Below are positions 27,303 to 36,269 of a stretch of DNA of 64,000 nt, one piece after another (positions within the stretch are counted from its first letter, which is position 1; the number at the start of each line of letters is the position of its first letter). Source of the DNA: Arctic95D-9 sp035967665 (GTDB taxonomy: Bacteria > Verrucomicrobiota > Verrucomicrobiia > Verrucomicrobiales > DEV007); assembly GCA_035967665.1 (NCBI GenBank), contig JAYWLB010000113.1, positions 62,001 to 126,000 of the forward strand. Reading direction: 5' to 3'. The translations under genes and the position numbers were made by a program. A model generated the notes under the pieces. It was not told the origin of the DNA. It was given only the letters and a program-made list of their open reading frames with translations, and searched no databases.

Positions 27303-29426
27303 ATGAAAATTTCCACGCTGTGTCTTCTCCTTCTCGCCGCCTTGTTCCAGTCAGCGATCGCTGAGGAAACTGATATCGAGGCGGACATCGTCGTCTACGG
27401 TGGAACCTCGGGCGGTGTTGCCGCTGCGGTTCAGGCAGCTCGAATGGGCAAGCGAGTCGTTCTCGTCGAACCGGGGAGACATCTCGGCGGCATGACCTCC
27501 GGCGGCCTCAGTGCGGTGGATATCGGCGATCCCCGAAGTGTCGGCGGGATTGCCCGTGAGTATTTCACGCGTCTCGTTGCGAATTACGGGAAAGAACTCA
27601 ATTGGGGCGAAGCATTTTCTCACGGGGGAAAGGGCGGCCCCGCGACGGGTGGTGCCTACTCGATCGAACCACACGTCGCCGAGCAGGTTTACGATGAGAT
27701 GGCGAAGGAGGCCGGAGTCATTGTTTTGCGGGAAGCTCGGTTGGCCTCGTTGGAAAAGGAGGGCACCAGAATCACTGATCTGGAGATGGAAGACGGTCGC
27801 ACCGTTCGGGGAAAAATGTTCATCGACACGACCTACGAAGGCGATCTCATGGCCGCTGCGGGAGTCAGCTACACGGTGACCCGCGAGGGAAACGCCACCT
27901 ACGGCGAAAGCTACAATGGCATTTTTTACACGCCGCAGTACAAGCCGCGCAACGGACACCTCCAGCCGGGGGCGAACGGTCGGGTCAAAGGCGGGCAGGG
28001 TGTCTGGGACCGGGATTTTCCGCTCGATCCGTATGTGGTCAAAGGGGATCCGTCGAGTGGCTTGCTTCCCCTCATCAGTGAAGGTGATCCCGGCACGCCC
28101 GGGGAGGCTGCTCCGGGGATTCAGGCGTATTGCTACCGGCTCTGCCTCACGACTGATAAGTCTAACATGATTCCTATCGCTGCTCCGGAGAACTATGATG
28201 CGAAGCGCTACGAACTCGTGGGCCGTTTCGTCGAAGCCTGTATCGCGAACGGGGACGAAATGGATCTCCGCTGGTTTTCAAAACACGATGAGTTGCCGAA
28301 TCACAAATGGGATTTCAACACCGCGACCTTCGGGGGGAATCTTCCCGGCCTGAGCTGGGCGTGGCCGGAAGCCTCCTATGCTGAGCGCGATGAGCTGGCG
28401 AAAGAACTTGAAAACTACCATCGTGGCTTGTTTCACTTTCTTCGCACCGATCCCCGTGTCCCTGACAAGGTTAAAATGGACGTTGCACGATTCGGTCTGC
28501 CCAAAGACGAGTTTCCCGACACAGGAGGTTGGCCGCATCAGGTTTACGTTCGTGAAGGCCGTCGCATGGTCAGTGATCTCGTCCTGACAGAAGATCACAC
28601 TTTCGGACGCAGAATCGCACCGAAACCGGTCAGCCTCGGCAGCTACGGAACTGATGCCCACGAGATCCGCCGAATCGTCAAAGACGGTGTCGTCGCGCGT
28701 GAAGGTAAGATCGCAGGGGGACGGGGCGGATTCGGTCCCTATCAAATCGGCTACGATGCGATTGTTCCGAAAGCGGACGAATGTGAAAATCTCTTCGTTA
28801 CTTTCGCCCTTTCCGCGAGCCATTCCGCCTTTGCCAGTATTCGGATGGAGCCGCCCTTCATGATTACAAGTCAGAGTGCCGCCACTGCAGCGAGTCTCGC
28901 GATTGACAGTGACAGTTCGGTTCAGGCGGTCGACTACGCTTTGTTGAAAGAGCAGCTCATCAAAGACGGACAGATTCTGGAGTCTCTCGAAAAATCGGAA
29001 CCCCGTATTAAGCTTTCAGGCATCGTGATTGATGATCTCTCTGCCAATTTTGAAGGAGATTGGGTGAGGAGCAGTGCAGCCGGTTCGCTTTCGGGGAATG
29101 ATTACCATCACGATGGCGGCAAAGGCCGTGGCGGAAAGTCGGTTGTTTTCGCGCATCCCGTTAAAGCAGCAGGACGCTACGAGATTCGCCTCCTCTATTC
29201 CTCCCACGAGAACCGGGCAAGCAACGCAAAAGTGTCTCTGAGGATTGGAGAGAAGACACACGATCTGACACAGAACCAGCGTCTTCCCGCCACCGTCGAT
29301 GGAACACCACGATCGCTCGGCGTTTTCGAGATCCAACAGGGTCAGGTCATCTACCTAACCCTGTTTAATGAGGGCGCCGACGGCGTAGTCTCGGTGGACG
29401 GATTGCAACTGGTGCCGGTGGATTAG
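27303..29426 (+). CDS. exported FAD-dependent oxidoreductase with C-terminal xanthan-lyase-like beta domain
   Basis: The 707-residue protein has a signal peptide (SAIAEE), a GxxGG FAD motif in VVYGGTSGGVAAAVQAARMG, and HLGGMTSGGL, the signature of the PF12831-type FAD oxidoreductases common in PVC and Bacteroidetes. About 140 C-terminal residues (from about 570, FEGDWVRSS) match the beta domain seen behind these enzymes and in xanthan-lyase annotations. A periplasmic oxidation of sugar or uronic acid is plausible; the substrate is unknown. Copy C of the dispersed palindrome lies inside the last 100 bp of the gene. Convergent with the DUF1501 gene (8-bp gap). Confidence 0.87.
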   Translation: MKISTLCLLLLAALFQSAIAEETDIEADIVVYGGTSGGVAAAVQAARMGKRVVLVEPGRHLGGMTSGGLSAVDIGDPRSVGGIAREYFTRLVANYGKELNWGEAFSHGGKGGPATGGAYSIEPHVAEQVYDEMAKEAGVIVLREARLASLEKEGTRITDLEMEDGRTVRGKMFIDTTYEGDLMAAAGVSYTVTREGNATYGESYNGIFYTPQYKPRNGHLQPGANGRVKGGQGVWDRDFPLDPYVVKGDPSSGLLPLISEGDPGTPGEAAPGIQAYCYRLCLTTDKSNMIPIAAPENYDAKRYELVGRFVEACIANGDEMDLRWFSKHDELPNHKWDFNTATFGGNLPGLSWAWPEASYAERDELAKELENYHRGLFHFLRTDPRVPDKVKMDVARFGLPKDEFPDTGGWPHQVYVREGRRMVSDLVLTEDHTFGRRIAPKPVSLGSYGTDAHEIRRIVKDGVVAREGKIAGGRGGFGPYQIGYDAIVPKADECENLFVTFALSASHSAFASIRMEPPFMITSQSAATAASLAIDSDSSVQAVDYALLKEQLIKDGQILESLEKSEPRIKLSGIVIDDLSANFEGDWVRSSAAGSLSGNDYHHDGGKGRGGKSVVFAHPVKAAGRYEIRLLYSSHENRASNAKVSLRIGEKTHDLTQNQRLPATVDGTPRSLGVFEIQQGQVIYLTLFNEGADGVVSVDGLQLVPVD
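29334..29366. repeat. 33-nt dispersed palindrome, copy C (inside a coding sequence)
   Basis: CAACAGGGT, 15 nt, ACCCTGTTT. Arms differ from copies A and B by one base. Here the palindrome extends inward (AGGT and ACCT), leaving a 5-nt loop. It encodes residues of the C-terminal beta domain and ends about 60 bp before the stop, close to the convergent DUF1501 gene end. Confidence 0.7.
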
Positions 29427-29434
29427 CCTGTTCT

Positions 29435-30850
29435 TCAGCTCGCGATGCCGCTGACGATTCCCTCGTGAACATGGCCTTCGTTGAGATCTACCCGCTCGGG
29501 GCGGCCTTTGTGAGGGTAGACAACTTTGGTGTGGTCAAGCCCCATCAGGGCCATCACGGTGGCATGGAGGTCGTGGACGTGGAGCTTGTCCTCGGTGGCG
29601 TAGAGGCCGAGCTCGTCGGTTGCTCCGATAGTTTGCCCGCCTTTGACTCCGCCGCCTGCCATCCACATGGTGAATCCGGTGGAGTTGTGATCGCGACCGT
29701 TGCCTTTCTCACTCATGGGGGTGCGCCCGAATTCGCCGCCCCAGATCACAAGCGTTTCATCGAGAAGGCCGCGTTGTTTGAGATCGGTTAGGAGGCCTAC
29801 GATGGGTTGGTCGACGCTCTCGCACATTTTGGAGTGTTTCGCTTCAATCCCGCTGTGGCTGTCCCACTTGCTTCCCGCTCCGCTGTAGAGTTGAATGAAG
29901 CGCACCCCGCGCTCGACGAGGCGCCGCGCGAGAAGGCATTGCCTTCCGTAGGCTTTGGTTTCGTCGCGGTCGAGCCCGTAAAGGGATTTGGTGGATTCTG
30001 ATTCCTGATCGATATCGACTGCTTCGGGGGCGGTCGCCTGCATCCGGAAGGCGAGCTCATAGCTTTTGATGCGTGCTTCAAGATCGCTGTGAGATGATCG
30101 GCTTTCGAGATGTTTGCGATTCATCTCGTGTAGAAACTGGAGTTTCTGCTGCTGAACGGAGGTGGAAACGCCTTTGGGGTTGTTGAGATTTGAGATCGGC
30201 GCATCCTTCGTTTCGAGTAGGACTCCCTGATGCGTGGAGGGAATGAACCCCGAACCCCACGCGCGCACACCGTTGACGACCATGGAATTGCTGTCTTTCA
30301 GAACCACAAAATCGGGAAGGTCGCGGTTCTCCGATCCGAGACCGTAGGAGACCCATGACCCGAGAGAAGGGCGTCCGCCGAAAACGGCACCTGTGTTCAT
30401 CTGGCAGACGCCGCCCGCGTGGTTGATGCCGTCAGTAACACAGGAACGGATCACGCAAAGTTCATCGGCGATACGGGAATGGTTCGGCAACCAGTCGGAA
30501 ATCCACAAGCCGCTTTCCCCGTGCTGAGCCCATTTCCGGTGGTCCGGTAGAAGAGGGGAATTGACCTCGCCCGCAGCGGTGACGGGAGTCTCGAAGCTGT
30601 CGGGGAGTTTCTGCCCCGCCAGTTTTTGAAGGAGTGGTTTGGGATCGAAGAGATCGAGATGGCTCGGTCCACCTTCCATGAAAAGGAAGATGACGCTTTT
30701 CGCTTTCCCGAAATGATGAGGGATTTTCGCTGCAGCGGTTGCGTCAGTGGGTGAACCTGCGAGGAGGTTTTCCCCGGCGAGAGCGGACAAGGCCACGGCC
30801 CCGAAACCACCGCCTGCATTGGATAGAAACTTTCGTCGTGATTGCATCAT
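29435..30850 (-). CDS. DUF1501 protein (PVC sulfatase-like fold), Tat-exported
   Basis: The 471-residue protein starts with a twin-arginine signal (SRRKFLSNAGGGFGAVALSA) and carries DUF1501 landmarks: FLFMEGGPSHLDLFDPKP, a GWDSHS-like KWDSHSG block, and GGEFGRTPMSEKGNGRDHN. DUF1501 belongs to the alkaline-phosphatase superfamily and occurs almost always beside PSCyt1/DUF1549/DUF1553 proteins; its reaction is unknown. It is the last gene of the sigma, FecR, PSCyt1, DUF1501 operon, 6 bp behind the PSCyt1 gene, and meets the FAD oxidoreductase gene tail to tail. Confidence 0.93.
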   Translation of the reverse strand: MMQSRRKFLSNAGGGFGAVALSALAGENLLAGSPTDATAAAKIPHHFGKAKSVIFLFMEGGPSHLDLFDPKPLLQKLAGQKLPDSFETPVTAAGEVNSPLLPDHRKWAQHGESGLWISDWLPNHSRIADELCVIRSCVTDGINHAGGVCQMNTGAVFGGRPSLGSWVSYGLGSENRDLPDFVVLKDSNSMVVNGVRAWGSGFIPSTHQGVLLETKDAPISNLNNPKGVSTSVQQQKLQFLHEMNRKHLESRSSHSDLEARIKSYELAFRMQATAPEAVDIDQESESTKSLYGLDRDETKAYGRQCLLARRLVERGVRFIQLYSGAGSKWDSHSGIEAKHSKMCESVDQPIVGLLTDLKQRGLLDETLVIWGGEFGRTPMSEKGNGRDHNSTGFTMWMAGGGVKGGQTIGATDELGLYATEDKLHVHDLHATVMALMGLDHTKVVYPHKGRPERVDLNEGHVHEGIVSGIAS

Positions 30851-30856
30851 TTCGGA

Positions 30857-33800
30857 TCAGTAAAGGTAGAGAAACTCATTGGAGTTAAAGAGTAGGTGAC
30901 AGAAGTCCGCCGCTGAATCGAGAAGGGGATTCGCGTGGTTCCGGCCATACCAGTTTGCGTTCGGAGGCAGGCCGCCGGAGAATTTCCAGTCGGCGATTCG
31001 GTGGGGTGTCGCCGCGTTCGGATTGAGAAGCAGTTGTTCTTTGGTTAGAGCTGCGGGGGAAAGGGTAAGGCGTGTAACCTGACCGTCCCAGAAGTGACCG
31101 ACGTGCCTGCGCCCTCCGAGCACAACCGGAAAAGGGGAGTCGTTGAGTTTGCCCACCACTGAATGCTTCATCGTGACTGATTCCAGCTTCGCTTTCGGGT
31201 CGGACAAATCCTTGAGGTAGAAGGTGATTTCGCCAGTCGCGCTGCCATTGGAGGTCGGGCGGGCGGTGACGGAGGCAGCGATGTAGACCGGCTTACCGAC
31301 GGGGACACGAAGGTCGGAGGCAACGACTTCATATTTCGGCGCTCCCGCCTGATCGGCGCCGTTCATGACAAAGAGAAGATTCCGTGGCTGGTAGCGCGAC
31401 TTGGTGCTCGTGACACAGAGGAACCAGCCGGCGTTGCTTCGGTCCTCGTCCCAGCGTGAGACGAGAGTATTGACGGTTCCATCTGCGTAAATGGAATCGA
31501 GTTCGGTTACCGCCTCAATTGTGAACGCGTCGGTTCCCCGATCCAGTGGAAGATCGATCTCGAGCTGCTGATTCGACGAATCCCGTTTAAGTCGAAGCGC
31601 CTCTTCGCCAATTTCAATTTCCTTTACGGCGGCGAATTTCTCTGAGTTGGGGGGCAGGAGTTTTTGATCGATGTCAGGGCTCTGTTGCACCTCACTCCGC
31701 GTCGTCCTGAGAGAATCGATCAAGGCGATGGCCCTGCTGATTTCCTCCTCATTGGGAGAACGGGAAAGGGCACGGCGGTAGGCCGAGACGATTTTCTCCT
31801 GACGATTGGCTTCCTCATCAAAACGCAGCGACCTGGCAAATGCTCTGGCGCGTTCCATTGGCCAGGTGTTGTTGATGAGCATGAGAGATTGCGTCGGCGT
31901 TGTCGTCTCGGGGCGACTCGCAGTGGATTGAAATCCGAGAGGAGAGTCAAAGCTGTTGAGCAGCGGATCGGGCTTATTGCGCAGCTTCTTCACGTAGATA
32001 CTCCGGTTCGGTGCTGATCCCGGGACTGAGTCAGGGAGGGCCCCTTTCGAGAAGCGAATCTCTCCGGAACTGACGAGCATGGCGTCCCGCACTTCTTCAG
32101 AGGAAAGTCTCCGGGGCGGAAAACGCCAGAGGAAACGGTTCGACGGATCGGTCTGGTTTTCGGTGGAGGTTGGTTCCTGCCGTGCTGTCATCCGGTAGGT
32201 AGCGCTCGTCATAATGAGACGATGCAGGTCCTTCATTCGCCATCCGCCTTCGATGAAGCGCTTCGTCAGCCAGTCCAGCAGTTCGGGGTGACTGGGAGCT
32301 TCACCGAGATTACCGAAATCGTTAGGAGTCGCGACGAGTCCGGTGCCGAAATGGCCCTGCCAGATCCGGTTGGTGATGACTCGTGTTGAAAGAGGATTCT
32401 CCGGCGATGCGATCCAGTCTGCGAGAGCAAGGCGGCGGCCGGTGGTGGTCTTTGTCGGCTTGAACTCCGGAGCCGGTTGGCCGAGGAGGGTGAGAAACGC
32501 CGGTTCCACCGCGATTTCCTTATCCCGCTTTTTAATCACGGGAGTGACCGGCTTTGCACTGACATCCGTAGCCACAAATCCGATCGGGAGTGGCTTCGGT
32601 TTGAGGGCATCGAAGGTCTGGAGTCGCTTATTGAGCTCCTCCCATTCATTAAGTTTTTCCGGCTTGTCTTTGAACGATTCGGCGAAATTGATCCGGCTAC
32701 TGTTCTCGTCGATTTGGCGTTGAACCAATTGCACCATTTGTTCCTCGAAGGGCTCTCGATCTTCCGGGTTTTTGTGAACCATTAGCTGGATGTCTTCGGG
32801 GAACATCGCGATCTCTTTCTTCCGTTGTGACTCGAGTCGGTCGAATTTCAGTTTCTCCAATCCCTCCCGAATCTCTCCAGTCGCTTCCTCCCAGATCTTC
32901 TGCTGTTTCGCAAACTCAGCTTTCTGCTCCGCCGTCGCCAGAGGCATATCGGTCGGCCACGATGTCGTTGAGAGAAACGCCTGGAGAGCGAAGTAATCTT
33001 TCTGAAGGATCGGATCGAACTTGTGATCGTGACACTGGGCGCAACCGACACTCAGCCCGAGAAAGGCTTCTCCGGTCACATTGGTCATATCGGTCATGAT
33101 GATCTCCCATTGCATCCTCGCATTGTTCAAATTGTATTCGTAAATCCCCTGACGCAGAAAGGAGGTTCCGATGAGCACATCGGGATCGTCAGGATCGATG
33201 ATGTCTCCGGCGAGCTGCTCACGAACAAATTGCGTGTAGGGTTTGTCTTCGTTGAACGATTCAATGACGTAGTTGCGAAAGTTCTTCGCACCGGGTCTGT
33301 AGGCGTCCTGATTGTAGCCATCGCTTTCGGCATAGCGGACCACGTCCAGCCAGGATTGCCCCCATCGTTCGCCGTAACGCGGGCTGGCGAGCAGCTCATC
33401 GATGAGGTCTTTCAGTGCGGCATCGGAGTCGATTTGGTAGGCTGCGATGAATCCATCGACCTGCTCCGGCAAAGGCGGCAGTCCATGGAGATCGAAATAG
33501 ATGCGGCGGACCAGTTCCTGTGGTGTCGCTTCCGGTGCCGGCTCAAGATGGTTTTGCGCGAGTTTGCGGGCAATGAAGTGATCAATGGGGTTATGAGCCC
33601 AGTCGCCACCGGCGTCGGTTGGAACGTTGGGTTCAGAAACGGGCTGCACGGCCCACCAGTTGCGGTCTTTCGCCGTGAATCCATTCTCGTCGCGCTCGAC
33701 CTCTGTGAAGATTTCAGTATCAGGCCAGGGCGCTCCCATCGTGATCCATTTTTTCAGGTCGGTAATTTGAGCTTCGGACAGGGCTTCCGCATCCTTAGGC

Positions 33801-34081
33801 GGCATTGAAAAATCGGGATTGGATCGGAGAACCGCTCCAATGAGTAGTGATTCTTCAGGATCGCCTTTTACCAGGGCAGGTCCGGATTCTCCGCCTTTCG
33901 TGATCGCGTCGATGTGATCGAGTCGGAGGCCTCCTTTGGCTTTCTCCTCACCGTGGCAGCTGTAGCATTTCTCTGCGAGGAGGGGACGGATTTTCGTTTC
34001 AAAAAACGCGTTCGGGGTGTCCGCTCCAAACGCGGAGATCCCGAACAGTGACAGTGTTAGAAAATAGAAATGCGGTTTCAT
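30857..34081 (-). CDS. PSCyt1-DUF1549-DUF1553 c-type cytochrome protein with LamG-like insertion
   Basis: The 1074-residue exported protein has a signal peptide (ISAFGA), haem motif C39-Y-S-C-H43 with MPPKDAEALS as the distal region (PSCyt1), DUF1549 (about 155-365, with VGCAQCHDHKFDPI) and DUF1553 (about 560-780, IWQGHFGTGLV to LMLINN). A LamG/concanavalin-like domain (about 820-1030) is inserted before the closing DUF1553 peptide FCHLLFNSNEFLYLY. PVC proteins of this kind are believed to sit in the periplasm and act on complex carbohydrate by an unknown, probably redox, reaction. ATG overlaps the FecR gene stop by 3 bp. Confidence 0.92.
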   Translation of the reverse strand: MKPHFYFLTLSLFGISAFGADTPNAFFETKIRPLLAEKCYSCHGEEKAKGGLRLDHIDAITKGGESGPALVKGDPEESLLIGAVLRSNPDFSMPPKDAEALSEAQITDLKKWITMGAPWPDTEIFTEVERDENGFTAKDRNWWAVQPVSEPNVPTDAGGDWAHNPIDHFIARKLAQNHLEPAPEATPQELVRRIYFDLHGLPPLPEQVDGFIAAYQIDSDAALKDLIDELLASPRYGERWGQSWLDVVRYAESDGYNQDAYRPGAKNFRNYVIESFNEDKPYTQFVREQLAGDIIDPDDPDVLIGTSFLRQGIYEYNLNNARMQWEIIMTDMTNVTGEAFLGLSVGCAQCHDHKFDPILQKDYFALQAFLSTTSWPTDMPLATAEQKAEFAKQQKIWEEATGEIREGLEKLKFDRLESQRKKEIAMFPEDIQLMVHKNPEDREPFEEQMVQLVQRQIDENSSRINFAESFKDKPEKLNEWEELNKRLQTFDALKPKPLPIGFVATDVSAKPVTPVIKKRDKEIAVEPAFLTLLGQPAPEFKPTKTTTGRRLALADWIASPENPLSTRVITNRIWQGHFGTGLVATPNDFGNLGEAPSHPELLDWLTKRFIEGGWRMKDLHRLIMTSATYRMTARQEPTSTENQTDPSNRFLWRFPPRRLSSEEVRDAMLVSSGEIRFSKGALPDSVPGSAPNRSIYVKKLRNKPDPLLNSFDSPLGFQSTASRPETTTPTQSLMLINNTWPMERARAFARSLRFDEEANRQEKIVSAYRRALSRSPNEEEISRAIALIDSLRTTRSEVQQSPDIDQKLLPPNSEKFAAVKEIEIGEEALRLKRDSSNQQLEIDLPLDRGTDAFTIEAVTELDSIYADGTVNTLVSRWDEDRSNAGWFLCVTSTKSRYQPRNLLFVMNGADQAGAPKYEVVASDLRVPVGKPVYIAASVTARPTSNGSATGEITFYLKDLSDPKAKLESVTMKHSVVGKLNDSPFPVVLGGRRHVGHFWDGQVTRLTLSPAALTKEQLLLNPNAATPHRIADWKFSGGLPPNANWYGRNHANPLLDSAADFCHLLFNSNEFLYLY

Positions 34082-35586
34082 TCGATTGGAAGTCCACGAA
34101 TAACGATGGGGTCGATGTGATTGCCGTCGTCGTTGGCATCCTGGAAAAAGAGGCCGGCTACTTCGGCACCATCTTCGTAACCGAGGTCGGAAAGGTCGAT
34201 TCCCACGGCGAGTGCCTTGGAATTGAGAGGTGACTTCTTGGAGGTGAGGGCGGTTGATTCCAGATCCGCAGCAGAGGTGATTGGCTCGTCTGCGTGAAAG
34301 ATGGAATAAGTCGAAACGAGGAGTGCCTCAGACGATGGCATCATGAGATCATACCGCCGAATCGTGTGGGAGCGCAGGCCCTCGCTCCAGACGAGCGGGC
34401 TGACGTGGAAGGGATCGCCCTCGGGTGGGTGCATCGGATTCTGGACTTCAAAAAATACGACATCAGGTCCGGGGCCATTCAGAACGGGACGTCGAAAACG
34501 AATCCCGAAACCCGGAGTCATCTTGTGATCGAAAGCCGACGAGAGAGGCAGGGGACTTCCTCCAGGATTGATGATACCGCCGTTTAAATCCAGGTCCTCG
34601 ATCAGGGTCGCCCGACGCTCCGGAAGTGTTGGATCCCCGAAAACATGGAGGGCATTGATGTTGTCTTCCGGGGTGAACGAGACCAGTTCGATCGGAGTCA
34701 AATCCGCCGCCTTGTATCGACGGAGCCTGCCACCGCGCTGCACCGAAAGCCCCGTGAGCGTTTTCGCCCGCCCCTCAGCGTCGAAGTCGGCTTCGTAGGA
34801 AACGACGCGGTCGGGAACCTGGTGGCGATAAGACTCAGCTGAGAATGCGACGGGGACGATTCCCTTGCTTCCGATTCGCTGGGCCGAGCCGTCTCTAAGG
34901 TGAACCTTTCCCTCATCGGAATCTTCAGGATACACATCGGCCGCTCCTTCGACGACTTGAACCTCTGTTTCATTGAGCTCGGAAACATTCACGGAGAAGC
35001 GGGTTCCCCGGTCGATGATCCGGCTCGTCGGCGTATCGACGCGAAATCCCTCGGCCCCTTCCGGTGCGTGAACCGAGCAGTGCCCTGTGTCGAGCGCAAG
35101 CCTGTCATCCGATACGACGCGGAACACTGCGGGACCTTCGATGATGGCAGTGGCGCCGTCGGGAAAGGCCAACTGCACCGAACCGGAAACGAGCGAGTAG
35201 TTTCGGTTCAAGTCAGGATTCGAATTAACCGGCGGGACCAGCTCCCCGAAAAAATTCACCTGCGCCAATTCAGTGAACTGCGCCCGGCTTCGCGGAGGAG
35301 AGCCGTCATCGGATTGCCAGTCTCCGAGAACAGCGAACATCAACAGCGCAGCAACCGCCCAGCCACCATAACGCAACAACAAACCGGATACGCCGGTGCG
35401 GGAGCGGACCGGTGCTCGTGAGGCGCTTTCAGCATTACCCAGTGTTTCGTCGAGGGCGGCGACGAGCAACCAGTGCTCCGTGAACTCACGGCGAAATTCC
35501 GGATCGGTTTTGATACGCTCATTGATTGCCGGGTTGTCACCGGGGAGATCAAAATCGATTGCCTCGTATTCGGTTTCTTTCTTCAT
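34078..35586 (-). CDS. FecR-domain transmembrane regulator
   Basis: The 502-residue protein has a cytoplasmic N-terminus, one transmembrane helix (about 68-88, LLLRYGGWAVAALLMFAVLG) and a periplasmic FecR domain (about 115-220), which includes VSGSVQLAFPDGATAIIEGP and DRGTRFSVNVSE. A large C-terminal beta-rich part follows. FecR proteins sense a periplasmic signal and control an ECF sigma factor. It directly follows the sigma gene, whose TAA overlaps this ATG by one base (35586), and its own TGA overlaps the PSCyt1 start. ATG 35586 rather than 35628 is used because of this junction. Confidence 0.88.
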   Translation of the reverse strand: MKKETEYEAIDFDLPGDNPAINERIKTDPEFRREFTEHWLLVAALDETLGNAESASRAPVRSRTGVSGLLLRYGGWAVAALLMFAVLGDWQSDDGSPPRSRAQFTELAQVNFFGELVPPVNSNPDLNRNYSLVSGSVQLAFPDGATAIIEGPAVFRVVSDDRLALDTGHCSVHAPEGAEGFRVDTPTSRIIDRGTRFSVNVSELNETEVQVVEGAADVYPEDSDEGKVHLRDGSAQRIGSKGIVPVAFSAESYRHQVPDRVVSYEADFDAEGRAKTLTGLSVQRGGRLRRYKAADLTPIELVSFTPEDNINALHVFGDPTLPERRATLIEDLDLNGGIINPGGSPLPLSSAFDHKMTPGFGIRFRRPVLNGPGPDVVFFEVQNPMHPPEGDPFHVSPLVWSEGLRSHTIRRYDLMMPSSEALLVSTYSIFHADEPITSAADLESTALTSKKSPLNSKALAVGIDLSDLGYEDGAEVAGLFFQDANDDGNHIDPIVIRGLPIE

Positions 35587-36155
35587 TAAGACGATTGCCT
35601 TTCTTTTCGAATTTGCTCCTGAACGCACAAACGGAGTGATTCATGAGCCTTTTTGAGAAGCTGATGCATCGCCACCCGCGAACGGTTCCAGCGCTCCGCG
35701 ATCCCGACTACGGTGTCCTTTTCCACATAGCGTTCGTCAATGACCTGACGCTGCTTTTTTGGAAGGCGTTGCAAACAGGCCTCGAGTGCGGCGAGTCGCT
35801 TTTCCTGATCCCCGCTCAGTTTCTCCGCTTCGTCGGTGAGAAGTTCGAGCGCTTCATCATCGAGATTGATGGGGAGTTTCGCTTGAGCGCGGCGCCACTC
35901 CATGACTTTGAATCGTGCGATTTTCAGGGCCCATGCTCCGAAATTTGTTCCCGGAACAAAGTCATCAAACTTCCGCCACAGGAGGACTCCGACCTCTTGC
36001 GAAACATCCATCGCCGCCTGCCGGTCATGGGTCAGTGAGAGGACAAAGCCGAACAATCGCGGTTGCACCTCCAGCAACAAACGCGCAAAGCGATCCCCCC
36101 GATCGAAATCGATGGGCGCTCCGGGCACCGGGCCAGTCGTGGAATCTTCGTGCAT
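35586..36155 (-). CDS. ECF-type RNA polymerase sigma factor (PVC group)
   Basis: The 189-residue protein has a sigma region 2 (DVSQEVGVLLWRKFDDF and FGAWALKIARFKVMEWRR) and a region 4 helix-turn-helix (LPKKQRQVIDERYVEKDTVVGIAE). It heads an operon with FecR, PSCyt1 and DUF1501 genes, the pattern known as a cell-surface signalling unit in Planctomycetes and Verrucomicrobia. The promoter is probably autoregulated and lies in the 114-bp gap before 36270; I could not fix a consensus there. A CGGAGA/TCTCCG hairpin (36213-36236 region) precedes it. Confidence 0.92.
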   Translation of the reverse strand: MHEDSTTGPVPGAPIDFDRGDRFARLLLEVQPRLFGFVLSLTHDRQAAMDVSQEVGVLLWRKFDDFVPGTNFGAWALKIARFKVMEWRRAQAKLPINLDDEALELLTDEAEKLSGDQEKRLAALEACLQRLPKKQRQVIDERYVEKDTVVGIAERWNRSRVAMHQLLKKAHESLRLCVQEQIRKERQSS

Positions 36156-36269
36156 TCACTGAGTAAATGATGCCCGAAGGAAAAGTGTTAAGCGTTTTTT
36201 GAATCTTTATCGCGGAGAAACCACGCTTGCTCTCCGGTGGCGAGGAAGGCAAAGGGCGGGCAGGGGGCG

